From Antedon mediterranea (Eukaryota > Echinodermata > Crinoidea > Comatulida > Antedonidae), in NCBI RefSeq assembly GCF_964355755.1, contig NC_092671.1:26474070-26538069 (forward strand): 64,000 nucleotides of DNA. Reading direction: 5' to 3'. The notes beneath the pieces were generated by a model. That model did no database searches, had not been told where the DNA came from, and saw only the letters and a list, made by a program, of their open reading frames with translations. Of this stretch, positions 1 to 13,550 are shown piece by piece (the stretch's first letter is position 1; every line of letters starts with the position of its first letter). The translations under genes and the position numbers were made by a program.

Positions 1-32
1 TACAAAATGTGCTTCTTTTGATGTATTCATGA

Positions 33-350
33 GACTATGTTCACATTCATTGCATCATGACAGCATACCAAGGCAGGGTCATTTATACAGTGTTTTTTCA
101 ACCAGAGTGTCATCAACTTTATCCAGGTAATGTTAAAACATTTTTGATTCATTTATCGCATGGAGAAGCCTCTCCTTTGGTTTTCAAGCTGAACACAAAT
201 AGTATACAGTATTACGTTGCAGTAAAAATAAATCATCCTTTAATCCAAGACTTTACAGCTTTTGTACAATACTGTAATTCGCATACTATGGAAAAAGAAT
301 TTCATCTGCCCGAACAAACCTGGATAGCCTACAATTCTGGGTGTGAGTGA
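33..350 (+). CDS. Unrecognised open frame, possible terminal exon or old repeat
   Basis: A frame opens after a stop at 30-32 and runs to a TGA at 348-350, with its first ATG at 57 (97 residues from there). The composition is protein-like, with no low complexity. It has no signal peptide, membrane segment or motif that I recognise. There is no clear poly(A) signal or partner exon nearby, and the window begins just upstream, so it could be the last exon of a gene to the left, a transposon remnant or a chance frame. No function is proposed. Confidence 0.2.
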   Translation, partial: DYVHIHCIMTAYQGRVIYTVFFQPECHQLYPGNVKTFLIHLSHGEASPLVFKLNTNSIQYYVAVKINHPLIQDFTAFVQYCNSHTMEKEFHLPEQTWIAYNSGCE

Positions 351-1197
351 AGATTAAATGACACAATATGGATATACACGTATATTTTTAGGCTTCAGAG
401 ACAAGGGCCTGTCATCATACATAATCAGGGATGTTGAATGTTTGAACTTTCTGTCAATTGACATGAAGTAACTTGTAGAAGACACCGCTTTATATTTGAT
501 AGATTTGTCATGAAAATGCTGCAAAACTATTCAACTCTGTATAGTTCCTGTAAAACATTGAAGTGGATACCAACAATTGATGCTGGAGAAGCAAAACGTG
601 AATATTATCTTACCTTTTGCTACTACTACCACCGTATATGGCCGAGTAGAATCCCATGATCTAGTATAATCCAACCCCCACTTAAGACAATTTTAGACAC
701 AAAACAATCATATATTACTTTTTTCCAAATTTCATTACCAGGCTCCCTGGGACTATTGTCGGTCATATACTATATCAATGTTATAATAAAAACAAAAATG
801 TTTCTCTTTAATTTAATTTTAATTTTCGTTGTTTTAAAATTTAATTAGAGAAATTAATTAAACTAAATTAACGAACAAATTTGATTAAACATGCAATTTA
901 GGATTATTCTAACTTGTTTATTGATTTTTTTTGAGTGGAAAAGATAATTTGGAAGATTATTCGTTATTTGCAAGGTTTAATTGATTATCTAGGGATTGGG
1001 TAGATATAAGGTTTTTGCATTTAAAATTGTGTGGCAGCAGAAAATTATGTAATCAAAAAAATGTGATAAAATGCTAACTGTAGTGTTGTATGTATGTTTT
1101 TAAAATTTATTTTTTATTTCATATGCATCCAACAGCGAATAACTCACCAATTACAATACAAGTATTTTATAATGTATTCATCATGCTTATATTAATT

Positions 1198-1330
1198 GAG
1201 GCTTAGGGAGTGGGGTTGGGTCAAAAGTTACAACCCTGGTACTAGTGTAAGTCAGGATTGAACCATGTACCTTTGAATTGGAAGGAAGGCAAGTACGTTA
1301 AACACCAAGCTACAGCTCCACTCCACTTCA
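1198..1330 (-). mobile_element. tRNA-derived SINE fragment
   Basis: On the minus strand an A-box-like GTAGCTTGGTGTTTAACG (1296-1313) is followed about 30 bp on by a B-box-like GGTTCAATCC (1255-1264). This is the internal RNA polymerase III promoter layout of a tRNA-derived SINE head. The sequence does not fold as an intact tRNA, so this is a retroposon and not a tRNA gene. Other elements with the same layout lie at 6837, 13140 and 16320. Confidence 0.5.
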
Positions 1331-2168
1331 GTAGTGTTGAGCAAAACTTATTAGTTAGTTGCAGTTGAATAAAGCGTCGTGTTTGATGTTATACATTCTT
1401 TTGCATCCTCAAATGAGAGCTGGTGGTTAAAGGCAGCTTTAATACCAGAAACATTAAACAAAATTAATATTAAGCATTTTGCCAACATAAAAAAAAACAT
1501 ATACTGAAAATGACAATCACTGCAGTGGAGTGGCTGTACTAAAGCCTCAGAAAATGGTACAAACTATATTAGATATAGCACTTGATAAGTTAGTAAATAA
1601 TTTAAATTTCTTTTCAAATTAAACTATACCACTAGATTGAAATGATGAAAGCAATTGTGGGCCAAAGGTCAATTGAGTTCGTTATTGATGGTTAATGTCT
1701 AAACAAATTAACTCTCTGATATAAACATACATCCACATTACAGCACTTTGATTATTCTAGTTGATTAATCCTTTTTAATCGGATAGCTTGACAATATAAT
1801 CCTTTATTGAATGTAAACAGTTGGCTGTTTCTAGATAAACAAGTACTGTAAAGCATTTGATATCCATTGGCTGCATTTTAAGGAAGCCCCTGATTGAACC
1901 TGTAGTTAGTAGGATCTGTGTAAAAGATTCAGTATGTGAAGGACCTACTGTACATATGACATGCAATAATAACATGTACAAGCATATTGGCCAGTTTCTG
2001 CTGCATGTTACAGAATAAACCGTTTACCCCACAGAACATCATTAAACGCCAACACCCTTGCCATTTAACTGGTTATTGAAACAATTTTTATTTTTCTGCC
2101 AATAAATTTGGAGTAATTTATTCACAAGGTTATTTAATCTGTTATTTTTTTTTTACCATTTTGGCCAA

Positions 2169-2195
2169 CCCCCCCCCCCCCCCAAAAAAAAAAAA
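2169..2195. repeat. Poly-C/poly-A homopolymer tract
   Basis: About 15 C followed by 12 A. This is simple sequence. The length is probably unreliable in the assembly. The rest of 351-4871 outside the listed SINE and LINE pieces shows no gene that I can support. Confidence 0.8.
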
Positions 2196-3837
2196 TAGAC
2201 AGGATGGTGGTAGATACACATAACAAACAATGAGAATATAGTCAGACTATATAGTGGTAGAAAAGATGACTACTACCACCTGGAATGAATGCAGGTGTTA
2301 AAAATATTTCTATTTTTAGCTCTGCATTGTTACCTTTGACCTTCTTCACCTTTATGTACTCATCATGTATCAATCATGCTACTGTCTAATAATTATGCTA
2401 TACAAGACATGCAAGTTAGCAAAGTCTGCACATAATTATATCATTGTTTATAGTTGGTGATTATAGTAGCCTATTTTCTAATTAATTTACTTACTCATGG
2501 CCCAGTACAGTATTTCCAGTTTTTCTGGAAAGGTAAACAATTGTACATATATGGTTCAAGTGTAGCTCTTTACTTAACGTACAATCATTTTATAATAATA
2601 ATTTTCACTGTATGTCAGGTCAGTCACAGATAATGGTCTCACATCATCATAGGCTCCGATTCATACTGATCATGTTTTTTTTTAAATTCATAGATTTCTA
2701 TCAAATGATGTAGTACTGTACTTTGTTTCTGTTACTTGTCTGTAGTTCTGTTTTCTTATTCATAATCAATTTGACCATATCGTTAGAAAAGTGGTCCTTA
2801 ATTGGAGCAACCCTTTAATTTTAAAAGTTCCTATTTTTAAAGAGAATGCGATGTGAAAGATATGAATAATACAATTTTATTTTCTGTTTTGGAATTATTT
2901 TTATCGTTGCTGATAAACACAGATTGAATTAGGCTTACTTGAGCATATCATCATCTGTTACTATAAGTTGTAGATGATGCAGAAATAAACCTCATTGTAA
3001 AACACCGGTTCTATTGATCAATTTCATTGAACTAGATTAATGACAACTCCATTCTACTCCTAGGGTATCCTCTAATCAATGTGCACTTCTACATTGTCTT
3101 AACCTACTGATTAAAGGTAACGATGCATATTTTTTTTTCTATTACATCTTTGTAAATGGTATTGTCTTATTTTTGTGTTATGCTGAATTGAGGTAATAAG
3201 GTAAAATCATCTACAATCGTTTTAACACCATTTTATTGTTTTAAGCTAATGTTATTGTAGTGAATTGTCAAATCTCAGCTCGGCATGATCATACATATTA
3301 TTCATATAGTGATATGGTGGATTTGGTAGATTTTTGATTTTAAATCGTCTTTTAAAAGCATCTATTTATGGATAGTGAGACTACTGCAGGTCAGTGCATT
3401 GTGGATTGGAGTTGTGTAAACTGACCACCATGGTGATTGACCTTTCATTTTTTGTCTATACTTATTTCCAATCTTCAAAGAGAAGTATTTTATTGTATAC
3501 TCTTATTCTCTGCTGCTATATTTTTGTATTCTGTTTCAACATTATAGATATTTTGTCTTTTATGTACTGTATCTTGCTTATTCCTTATATAAAGAGAATA
3601 CTGTACGTATATAAATTCATGCATACAAGCATTTAGCTTTCAGCTGCTGTCGGCTGCTTTCAGCAATTTGTAAGATTTAATTTGTTTAGCTAGATACCCA
3701 CATCACTGAAAACACCTGTGAGTTATGTACTGGCTGGTCTATGAACCTTAAATTGCTGGTAAACGGAAGCAGCGATGTGGGTTTGATTGGTCTTGTTTAT
3801 TTTTTTCGGTTTTTGTCAAATTTATCAATTGTATTTA

Positions 3838-3930
3838 GGTTTAAGGTTTATATGTTTTTTCATGGTTTTTCACAAGCGCCTTGAGCACTTTTGTGATATG
3901 TGCGCTGTATAAATCTTATTATTATTATTA
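3838..3930 (+). mobile_element. Retroposon 3' tail ending in (ATT)n
   Basis: A GCGCCTTGAGCA...GTGCGCTGTATAAAT block ends directly in ATTATTATTATTA. This is the usual 3' end of SINEs or LINEs whose tail is a short microsatellite. Upstream sequence from about 3640 may belong to the same copy, but its 5' end is not visible. Confidence 0.45.
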
Positions 3931-4871
3931 TATATGGTACTCCATAGTTCCTGCATATGACTCTGTTATATACCAGACCCCATTGTGTTCTGTTATATAT
4001 TTTGAAAAAAGGGACATTTATACTGTTGGAATTTTTATGTTTTATAAGTAAATTGACAATGAGCTTTCAATAATCACCTTTGTGATTGAGTGGATACACT
4101 TAGGTTTTCAACTAGAAACCCAACAGCTACTGTTATTATTTAAAGAAAGGTATAAACTTCAAACAGTGTTGTACAAGATGGTATATTGATTACAGCTTCG
4201 CGAAGGGACTCGCTTTTATTTAAGAAAAAGTTAAAGTTTGTTGTTTCCAGACAAACACCATTATGTCAATATTCGTGGCAGGGACTATGACACTACATTG
4301 TTGATAAGTGTTCAAGTTTCACACATTGACTGTGGTATTGTACAGTAGTACTGTACTTACTGGATTTGTTTTTCTTCTGAGTTGCTTATAGAAGTTGTTT
4401 TTTTTTTTATTGATATGTAGTTGTTATTTCTTCTTCTGTTATGGAGGATAGATGATTGGATCTTCAAACATTTACATTCAGAATGGATTTTGCTATTTTT
4501 GAGAATCAGGAGCTATTGCACTATCTATTTCCTTACAGTTTGTTTCATCATTTTATTTTTAAGGATTGTATTGTATACATTTGTTACTGTATGCAATGGT
4601 TGTTACTGAGAACTTTTAAATACTTTCTAATTTTTGCAGATTTGTTTATAATTTAAATATTAAAGTATTCAAATGTTCCTATATACAGTCAATGTTTATA
4701 ACTGACTTAAGAGACAGAAATCTTCATTATTATCACTACACCTGTTTTTATATGATGATGGTGATAGGAAAGGCCTAACATATTTCCTGGAACTATTTTT
4801 TTGTACTGGTACCAAATATGACACTTTTCAATTCTGTAAATTAAATCTGTGATCAAGAGAAATTTAAAATA

Positions 4872-4908
4872 ATGGATCTGTCATTTCTGGATGTTGAATT
4901 ACATATAG
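4872..4908 (+). CDS. Candidate first coding exon of the supervillin-like gene
   Basis: An ATG with A at -3 and G at +4 starts a 12-codon stretch (MDLSFLDVELHI plus one base) that ends at a strong GTGAGT donor. The exon ends in phase 1, as the exon at 32975 requires. The join would read ...ELHI-D-LEIPEAP. A phase match has a one-in-three chance, and the 28-kb intron this implies cannot be tested here, so this is only a candidate. If it is correct, the sulfotransferase gene at 18.1-19.3 kb is nested antisense in this intron. Confidence 0.25.
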
Positions 4909-5479
4909 GTGAGTTCTTATTTATTTATTTTTGTTTATATTTCAATATGTTGATTGATTTATTTTTTTTCTCAATTTTCTGCTGTCAGACAAGTCTTCAA
5001 CAAATCTAAAGAATATTGCATTTGTGAGGTAGCTGATGGTACCTGTAGAGAGAATGTACTAAGTTTATATTTATACTTTACTATGCAAGATTCATCTTCT
5101 TCCATCCATTTCAGAATATTACTGGAGATCAGACAGGGTTAAAAACACAACAAACAAATACTGTATATCTTCAACCTACCTAGAACACGAAATTGGGCTG
5201 ACTTTGTGGGGTGGGACTAAATACCTGGAGAAATTCCTGGTTCAGGAAAAAAATAATTGGTAAACATTTCTTGTAAAAACTCATCTGAACTGGTTAGAGA
5301 GAGGCCTAGACCAAATTCAATATTGGGACTATAAACAAATAGTCCAAATTCTCAGCTTGTATTTCAGTTTTTCTTTTTTTTACTGCATAAAAATTAATAT
5401 TGAATAAATATTCAGCAAGCGACAACACAACAAATTTTAACTTTTTTTACTGTATACAGACAGTATAATGTTGTAAATT

Positions 5480-5582
5480 TTAGGCTGGGGCTTCTGGTTT
5501 ACTGACTATAGAGCTTCATTGTCTCTGTAAAAGCCCCCAGATGCTTTTTTTTTCAAATAAATAAATGAAATGAAATGAAATG
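5480..5582 (+). mobile_element. LINE-type 3' end with pentamer tail
   Basis: A short block (CATTGTCTCTGTAAAAGCCC...) ends in AAATAAATAAATGAAATGAAATGAAATGG. A tail of short tandem repeats in place of pure poly(A) is typical of several non-LTR retrotransposon clades. Only the 3' end is present and no coding sequence remains. Confidence 0.4.
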
Positions 5583-5766
5583 GAAAACGACAAAATAAAA
5601 TATATAAGTGAACAATATATTAGTGATATATTGTCCCTGGAAAAATATGAATACAAAAAATAAAACTTTGAATATGTCCTTTTGTAGCTTTAATGAAGTT
5701 ATTTACCTTTACCTAAAATTAAAAAAAAGATTGATTTTGCATATAAAAAGACAAAATAAACAAATA

Positions 5767-6472
5767 CAGTCGACTCCGCCTAAGTCGAATCTAATGGGAC
5801 CGGTATAAAAATTCGAGTTGCGCGAACTTCGACTTACAGATTTGCAAAAAAAATGCTAGGCTAGCTAGGCCTAGGTTCACTCACTAGCCGCGCTATGGCT
5901 AGGCCTAGAGTAGACCCTGCCCTGTCGCGATCGCGGCCCACGCGATGAGCCTTCTTGAATTGAGTTGGCTTAGCTAGCTAGCTAGGCCTAATAAATGCTA
6001 AGCCTCTTTTATCGGCAATGATAAACTGTATTTTCTTTTATGGTTTAAGCCCGAAACAATACGAAAACGTATAATAAATACATTTCGGTTCTTATTCGAA
6101 ATCGGTATCCATTGTTTATTGCCATCTGTCTAACACAAAATGGGTACCCACAAAACGACGCTCAAGTTCTCAACTCTGAAACAACTCATACACTATACAC
6201 TAGCGCGAGTTGTAGGACGCCGCCTATACTATACAACCTGCTTGAGAGAACCGATATGGTCCCACATTATCTCCTCTGTCGTTTATTTATCGAATTACGT
6301 ACGTTTCATCGGCTTTTTTAGCGCGTCGACTTAGACGAATTTCGACTTAGAAAAATTTGACTTACAAATAAAAATTACACAGTAATGTATAGGAAAGAAT
6401 TGGGACTTTCATAAAAATTCGACTTTCGCGATTTTTCGACTTACGCGAATTCGACTTAGGCGGAGTCGACTG
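5767..6472. mobile_element. Pogo/Tigger-like non-autonomous DNA transposon
   Basis: Terminal inverted repeats CAGTCGACTCCGCCTAAGTC (left) and its complement (right, ending GGCGGAGTCGACTG) are flanked by TA on both sides (5765-5766 and 6473-6474). A CAGT start with a TA target site is diagnostic of the pogo/Tigger branch of Tc1/mariner. Sub-terminal TTCGAC/GTCGAA words recur inside both arms. There is no transposase: the two overlapping 60-70 residue frames at 6112-6334 show no DDE signature. The inside is richer in CpG than the flanks, as expected for a fairly young insertion. Confidence 0.75.
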
Positions 6473-6836
6473 TATATATATATTTTTTTTCAAGGGAAGC
6501 AATATATATTTTTAATAAAAAAGAAAATTAAAAATGTCTAATATGATTTTAACTGGAACTTGTACTTACAGTAAAAAATACTAAATATCAATATTTTATT
6601 ATTATAAATAAATATTAGTAGCTTTTTGTTTTAGACATTGCGTCCTAATAATAAGCATGACAATTATAATATAATATATATAACAACAATTACATTTTTG
6701 AAAATAACAAAAAAAACATTTTATAAAGAAACTTGCATAGTATGCTGCCCTCTATTTTCAAAGAAAGTTTTTATGTGGTTTTATTGGTCAATAAAAGTTG
6801 CATGAACAAAAATATAATGTGTTATAAAACTGGAGT

Positions 6837-7000
6837 GAGACTTTGGCCTGATGGTTAAGAGACTTGACTCATAAATTAGAGGTTCTAGGTTCAAGCCTCA
6901 TTGTGGGCAGTACCAAGATTTTTTCCAAAAGTGACTTTACCATCACAGAGAATTGTTTTACAATGGGTGGCAGATGTTTGCAATCCTAAAATAAGAAAGT
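6837..7000 (+). mobile_element. tRNA-derived SINE
   Basis: A-box-like TGGCCTGATGGTTAAGAG (6844-6861) and a perfect B box GGTTCAAGCC (6888-6897) stand at tRNA spacing, followed by an unrelated body of about 100 bp. The tRNA-like head does not end in a clean acceptor stem and there is no terminator where a gene would have one, so it is called a SINE and not a tRNA. Confidence 0.6.
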
Positions 7001-10000
7001 TTAGCTTGTACCAATATGTGTATATATATATATTATAAATTATAAATCAAGTAAAATATTTATGCTATGATTATTCATTTATTGTTTCCCTTTTCAATTA
7101 ATGAATGAACATGTATTTCATTTCACTTATTAATTAAAAAAGAAGTATTATGATTATACATGAAACTAATTGTTAATCCTTCAATAGAAATGCAGAGCTT
7201 TAATAGCATTCATCCATATTAATGAGTTAGACTAATTTGCATAGTAACCTGAGCACAGTTACAAATGGAATGTCTCCCTATTTGCTGATGCTTAGCTGTA
7301 TGTATGCAGTTTGTAGGCCAGGCTACTCTCTCTATTCAACTGTGCTTAGAGAATCTTAAAACATAGGGGACTAAAGCTGTCAGAGTCCCTGGCCATTGTA
7401 AAGACTTGAGAGTACATATCAGGAGCCTAGTTGTGGAAATTATTTATATAATTATTTGTATTGTTTGTATTATTATACTGTGAATCTGTTGGTATACTGA
7501 CCTTTCATTTTAAATTGACTGTTGTGATTAGTTGCTTGTTTTGGATATATGTTTTTGTATGGATTATTATCACATTATTTGACCTAGTTTGCACAGGTAA
7601 GTCACTAGTCATCAGGTGTGTACATAGCTACTTACTAATACTACTGCATGGGCCTGGGCTTTTACAGTACAGTACCTTATTTTACTTAAAGATCGGTATA
7701 GACTTTATTATGGCAGGCCTGTAAATTTAATATAATCTGACTAGTAGTGATACTGTATATATTTTAGCTGTTTATAATAATGTATATTTGCAGTAGCCCA
7801 TATTATTATACCAATTTCGTAAACTAGAGGAGGAGGAAAACAAAATTCTCTTTTTTTTTAAATCAATTTATTGTTATTTTGTTAGTTATATAGTTGAGTA
7901 ATATTGATATTGTTGGAATTGAAACTACCAAAAGGGTATGCTTTAGCCTACCTGGCCCTGGGTAAAAGCAGTAGCATCTTTCCAGTAACTTGAATTGAAC
8001 TTAAGGTGGAAACTTAGTTGTCTAAAATGTGTTTCTAGCTCAACTGGTGCAAAGAAAGGCTAGCTCGGGGACATGTTTGGCTAGACAGTGAGAGTGACGC
8101 CCTATGATTTTCTTCTACCCTACCTGGCACAAAAGAATAAATGGGACATCCTAGGTATAGTTTTTGTGCTGCTGTACTTTCACACCAAACCCAATTTAAA
8201 AACAATAACTGGTTGCGCGACGGTGATGGTGAGTGACCGTAAAAGTCTATTCTTAGCCATCTTGAATAATTCGCTGTGAAAGTACAGTAGCGCCATAGTT
8301 TTTTTCCGTGCTGTTGATGGCAGCATAAATTCCAAGATAAAAAGTTGTTTTTGCCAGACATGTTTTAAATAATATTTTGTCATTTTCAGGTGACAATACG
8401 TAATTGAATAAAAAATTACTTCTAAATTATGAACACTATGAGTCATATGACCTATGTACTTTAAAGTTGAACGTTCATCAGACTAGTTCAATACTACAAA
8501 TTGTATGATCATTAATATTCACTTTGTAATATGGTAAGTGAGTAAATCAAAATGTTTGTTGGCCATCTGTCTGAAATGATCAACTGGTTGTACAGTACTA
8601 CTACAGTGTCAGTGCTGCACACTGAAGCAAGAAGATAATGAATGAATTGTCTCTCTGCAAAATAATAAGAACAAAATATTCAATCAAAAATTGGTTGTCT
8701 TTTTTATAAGCAAAATGACAACCATAGTTTAGTTTTAGGTCTGAAAAGGGCTCCAAATTACTATTAATTTAAACAATTTTATGTATATGATTTCAAGTAA
8801 CAATTTTAATTGTTACAGAGTTCACAACTTGCTAAAATTAATTTCTTGATAAAAATGTTTTCACAGTAAATAGAAAATGTCAGTAATTGTTTTACCCATT
8901 ATGTCAAAATATTATATAATTTATTGGGAAACCCCTGAAAGCAGGCCTTTTCATCATCATGGTCTCGTTAATTTGTTCATAATTTTTTGATTTTGTCTTG
9001 TTTTCCCATAATTTAAGGCCAAATTATAATTTTGATAACTGATGATAATGTAGGTTAATTTTATTATTGTATACATTAGCTGTTTTATTTGTTACAACAC
9101 TTATTTCTTGTGATAAATCTTGGCTACATACCCAATGATTAGAAATTGTTGGCATTATTTCATGTTTTGACTTTCCAACACTGTTGCCAGACTTTAATTA
9201 ATTGAATTCAGTCTTGGTGCCAACAGTGTGACACATTTATTAAGATATGTACAAAGAATGTTCTTGTCTTCAGCTGACACAAAATAAAATGATGGCAAAT
9301 AACCAATATATTTAACTAGTAATAATAATATTGCACTAATATCAATAGCATGTGTTGGAATTGTATTTTCATTTTTTCATAGTTTTCATGCTGCTGCTCT
9401 AGTCAGCTACGTCCCATGAGGACTACTCATTCATAAGCTAAAGCAAGCAGCAGTTATAGTATCTAAGGCCGACAGTTTTGCGACTTTGTAAACTTGACTA
9501 TAATAGATCCCAGCTGCTGGACGCAAAAAACGTCTGGGAAAAGAGAGTCTATGAGGATTCACGGTTGAACGATTTTGGATTCTCGCCCTTTGATTGGTTG
9601 ACACGTATCAACAGATCGTGGAAGAATTTCTCACTTGTACCACCATGAAGTCATGTTGTCTCTAGTGGGTATTCAGGTTGAGGTCACACACACACAGCAC
9701 ATTAAAGTTTAAAATTGACCATTTTTAAATGGGCATGGGTGCATGTATTTTTGTGATTAAAGGACATCTTTTTAATAATTAATTATAAATATACTAAAGA
9801 ATGAACGATGATTAATTTTAAAATGTTGAGTAGCGTTTTTTGTACAAAATATTTCTTGTTTATAGTCACTTTTCAAGAATTTACTGTAATAAATTTTAAA
9901 TTTATTGTGCTTTTAATTTTAATGGCTGTCTGTCTGGATTTTACAGGGCTTAGGATACCCGGAGTTAATTTGGTGAATTTTCAAGGTAGTCCTTTATATT

Positions 10001-10940
10001 AGGACTATGTAGTGATATGTAATTTAATATAGTGACATTCAGACTTTAAATTGAAATTTCAGCCAAAAACATTTATATTGCATAGCATTTTTGTTTAGAC
10101 TTCCTGAGTGGGTTCAATATGTAATGAATCAATACTCAGTCACCCTCCTTTTGCTTCCAATAAAATGCATGACTGCCCATCACTACAGTACTCAAATTTC
10201 TCCATGTCTAATAAAAATATAAGCTCATTTGTTCTGTTTGCTTTGGTGTTGTATTAATAGTTTTATAATAGACTGGTGAACAATAGCTAATACCAAGGCT
10301 AACCTAGTACAGTACCAGTATACTGTACTTACAATGCCAAACAGGTATTTGGTAGCTCTTGCTTATTGTTAATCAACTAACTACAGGATATTAATGATAA
10401 ATATAGAGGTATGGATGTCTATAAGTATAAATTAATTTATTGTTATTAGGAATTTAGTCATTTTATAGCAAGTACTTGAAAGAAATAAGTACCACAACAT
10501 ATTTCAAACCATTTTTTAACACACTCTTCAAAACAATATTAGACTGTACTGTAACAACCTTATTCTTAAGCAGATAGACCCCCTTCAGACTAGCTATATT
10601 CAACACTAGCATCATAGGCTAGGCCTATATAATCGTTGCGTGTGTGTATAAATCCAATTTAACCAAACCTTTCAATTCCCAGCATTGGATAGTTATTGCC
10701 ATGGCCTCAAGCTAATTTTAAAGCCGTTGTTAAACTGCACATGCTTATATTTCATGCTTATAATATCGGGATCTATGCATAGTCGCGGCTAGACGATGTT
10801 TAGTTAAATATATATATAGCCAGTTTAACTTGCAGCTATTTAGCCAACTTAGAAGATTTAGTAAGTTCAGTGGCCAGTAAAATATGAAGTAACAAATAAA
10901 GTATGCTTTGGGAACATTTTTGCGAGTGTGCGATAGAAGC

Positions 10941-12260
10941 TTCACGATGTTGTTAAAAATCAACTTGTTGTGCGGGCCGTCTATAACTGTTCTATTGCAT
11001 GTCTAGAGTTGGAGCACTGCCTTTTTGAATGGTCTAGCTTCCTGGCCTAGCATTCGTCAATGATTTGCGATGTATAAATTGAATAAAAGTAGATGTGTTA
11101 TAAAAAAAATAATGAATGTTTTGTATTTGTTGAATAAAATGGAGAGTATATTTCATTTGATGCAACATTTTTCAATGCATGAAATATTCTCACTATCCAA
11201 CTCTTTTAACGTTTATCATTTTTAGATTAGTTTTGGATTAAGAAAAATCCTGGTACAAACCGTTCCTGATAAATAAATAAAAAGCATAGCTACATTACCT
11301 TGAACATTGAATTCATAATGAATTACTCCAGTTTCCGTCAATGCAATATAACCTTTTATTTTAATTATAAAGTGTAATATTAATAAAAAGCTAAACTACA
11401 AGCAGGCCAACACATTGCGAATTATATAGGATAAAAAAACCCCTAGAATTTGGTACATATTAGTACTGTATCTGCAAATAATGATGTATTTGAAATTATC
11501 ATAGATAGATATCAAATTCTAAAGAAATTAAATGTTTATCTACACAAATAGTGTATACTTTTGTTCAGTTAAGAGAATTGCAAGAAAGCCTAAACTGCCG
11601 TTTAATAAAGGCTGAGCATCAGAAAGGAACACAATTTCAGGATATTTTTTTTTCATTTTGTTAAATGAATTTGTATTACATATAACGTACATTCTATGGT
11701 TAATTATGATTAAAAGAGAAAAACCAACCCAGCTAGGCCTAGCTGTTGAACAGAGGTAATTTATGAACATTGTACGCCGTAACGTTGTATTGTTGAATTA
11801 TTATTGAATTAATTTTTTTCATTTTTGGGAGAATCCAATAATACAATCTGGGGAAGGCCTGATATTTTCACTTGAAAAAAAAGTGGGTGCATATCACAGA
11901 AGCAAAATTCAAATATCAATCCATGTGCGTGATTCATATATTATTAGAAGTGGCTTATTTTTCATGTTTTTAACACTAAATTATTGTATTATAAGAATGA
12001 ATTGGGTAAATTACACAGACATGGTATTCATTTCATTAACATTGTTGTATTAAGCAGGTTTTGTGCTAATCTACTTTGTTTGAGGGGATTTCAATACTCT
12101 TTTGAAAAGACATCTTGTTGATCAGGATGCTATTGAAGTATTTATATTCTGAATGAAATAGGAAGTGACACTAGTATAAAAGTATTATGGCTGTTCTTGG
12201 TTCAGCTACAGTGGCAAAGTTATTGAATTTAAAATCAAAGTGTTATACATAGGTGACCTT
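10941..12260 (+). repeat. Duplicated segment, copy A (empty sites)
   Basis: This segment is collinear with 19363-21829 at high visible similarity. Examples are the shared GAATGGYCTA...CCTGGCCTAGCATTCGTC near the start and TTGGTTCAGCTACARTGGCAAAG near the end. Copy A lacks both transposons found in copy B and keeps the uninterrupted AAATAGGAAGTGAC target at 12156. It has about 120 bp of its own (about 11722-11840) that copy B lacks. It may be a segmental duplication or two copies of a large unrecognised repeat. Confidence 0.8.
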
Positions 12261-13139
12261 AGTGATTGAGTGATATTAGTAGCTGCTATAGATATTATAC
12301 TGTAGTTTATGCCAGTGTTTTAGTTTGTTATTTTGTTCTACAACTAATTAGGAAGTGTATTTTCCACCGAACAGGTTGGTTGGTTTGTTTTTCTGTTGTT
12401 ATATTATTTATTTATTTACATTATAGAGTTTGTTGGTTAGGTTATTTTGCTACAACTATGTGTCTGGTCTAGATAACCTGGATAACCATATCTCTTACGA
12501 ATGATAGACATAAACATTTACTACACTCTTCCATGGTACAAAACGTAACTTTGTCAGGTGAAGAGGCTTAGTGATTTGTTTTAGCAAATTTATAAACTAC
12601 TGTAATTTTCATTTTCTCATCAAAATACAGTAAGCTAATGTGTGCAATACTTCTGATTAAGCATTTAATTTAAGCATATACTCAAGATTGCCTTTTACCA
12701 ATATTGTAATTGTGAATTTTATACTATTGCCAATGTAGAATGATATATTTACACTGTAAATTACAGTAATTATCCAATTTGTATTTTATTTTACTTATAT
12801 TGTTTTTACTTTTGTATATTTGATTTTGTTTATGGGATCCACCAATGATATACAGTACTACAACTACAATAACAACATAAATAAATAAAAATAAAATAGC
12901 TAATGTTTGTATATATGAACGTTTGTTTAAGGAAGGCAAGTTGTCGCCTACAGTACCTGCGGGTACCATATCACTTTTGTATATTATGTGTTCTTTCTAT
13001 GACACTACTGTAGTAAAGAAAAAGAATATAAACTACAGTAAAGGAGCCCTTTAAAATACCAAATGAAAAATGTAAAAAAATGTAAATGTGGGTGGAATAA
13101 CCTGTAAATTGCAGCCTACTGGGCTGAACTGCGTGCAGG

Positions 13140-13410
13140 TGTGGACGACCCATACAGCAACTTCTTCTCCCCTAAGGGTCTTTTTGAGTCCTGCCACCAA
13201 ACAGTGCTTATTTGTCTGTCCACAACGGGAGCTGAGATAAAACCAGTACCCCAATGAACTGGGTTTTTTAAAGTACACACAAGCCTGATGTGTACACTGG
13301 ACCTCTAGCCCTTATCCGGGAAGACTTGTTCTACCACCAGAACAATGGTCAAGGAGTGCCTTGAACCTGTGTATACCCGATTTTATCTGATTTAACCAAT
13401 TGGCCACTCA
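13140..13410 (-). mobile_element. tRNA-derived SINE with body
   Basis: On the minus strand an A box TGGCCAATTGGTTAAATC (13389-13406) and a B box GGTTCAAGGC (13358-13367) are followed by a body containing GTGTACAC...CCAGT words. A related body occurs on the plus strand at about 29360-29540, so this is a dispersed family. Confidence 0.55.
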
Positions 13411-13534
13411 ACTCAACTCAAAATGTGGTTTAATAGCATATACCAAAAGTTTGTATTTTTTGGAAGGGCACCTTATAAGTACCATATTACTGTATACCGG
13501 AATACCTCCCTCGATTTTAATAAATTATATTTCT

Positions 13535-13550
13535 CCCCCCCCCCCCCCCC
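13535..13550. repeat. Poly-C tract
   Basis: Sixteen C. This is simple sequence. The overlapping proline-rich frames are artefacts of it. Confidence 0.8.

Noticed and set aside
6844-6897. True tRNA gene
   Set aside because: A and B boxes fit, but the acceptor stem does not pair and a SINE body follows.
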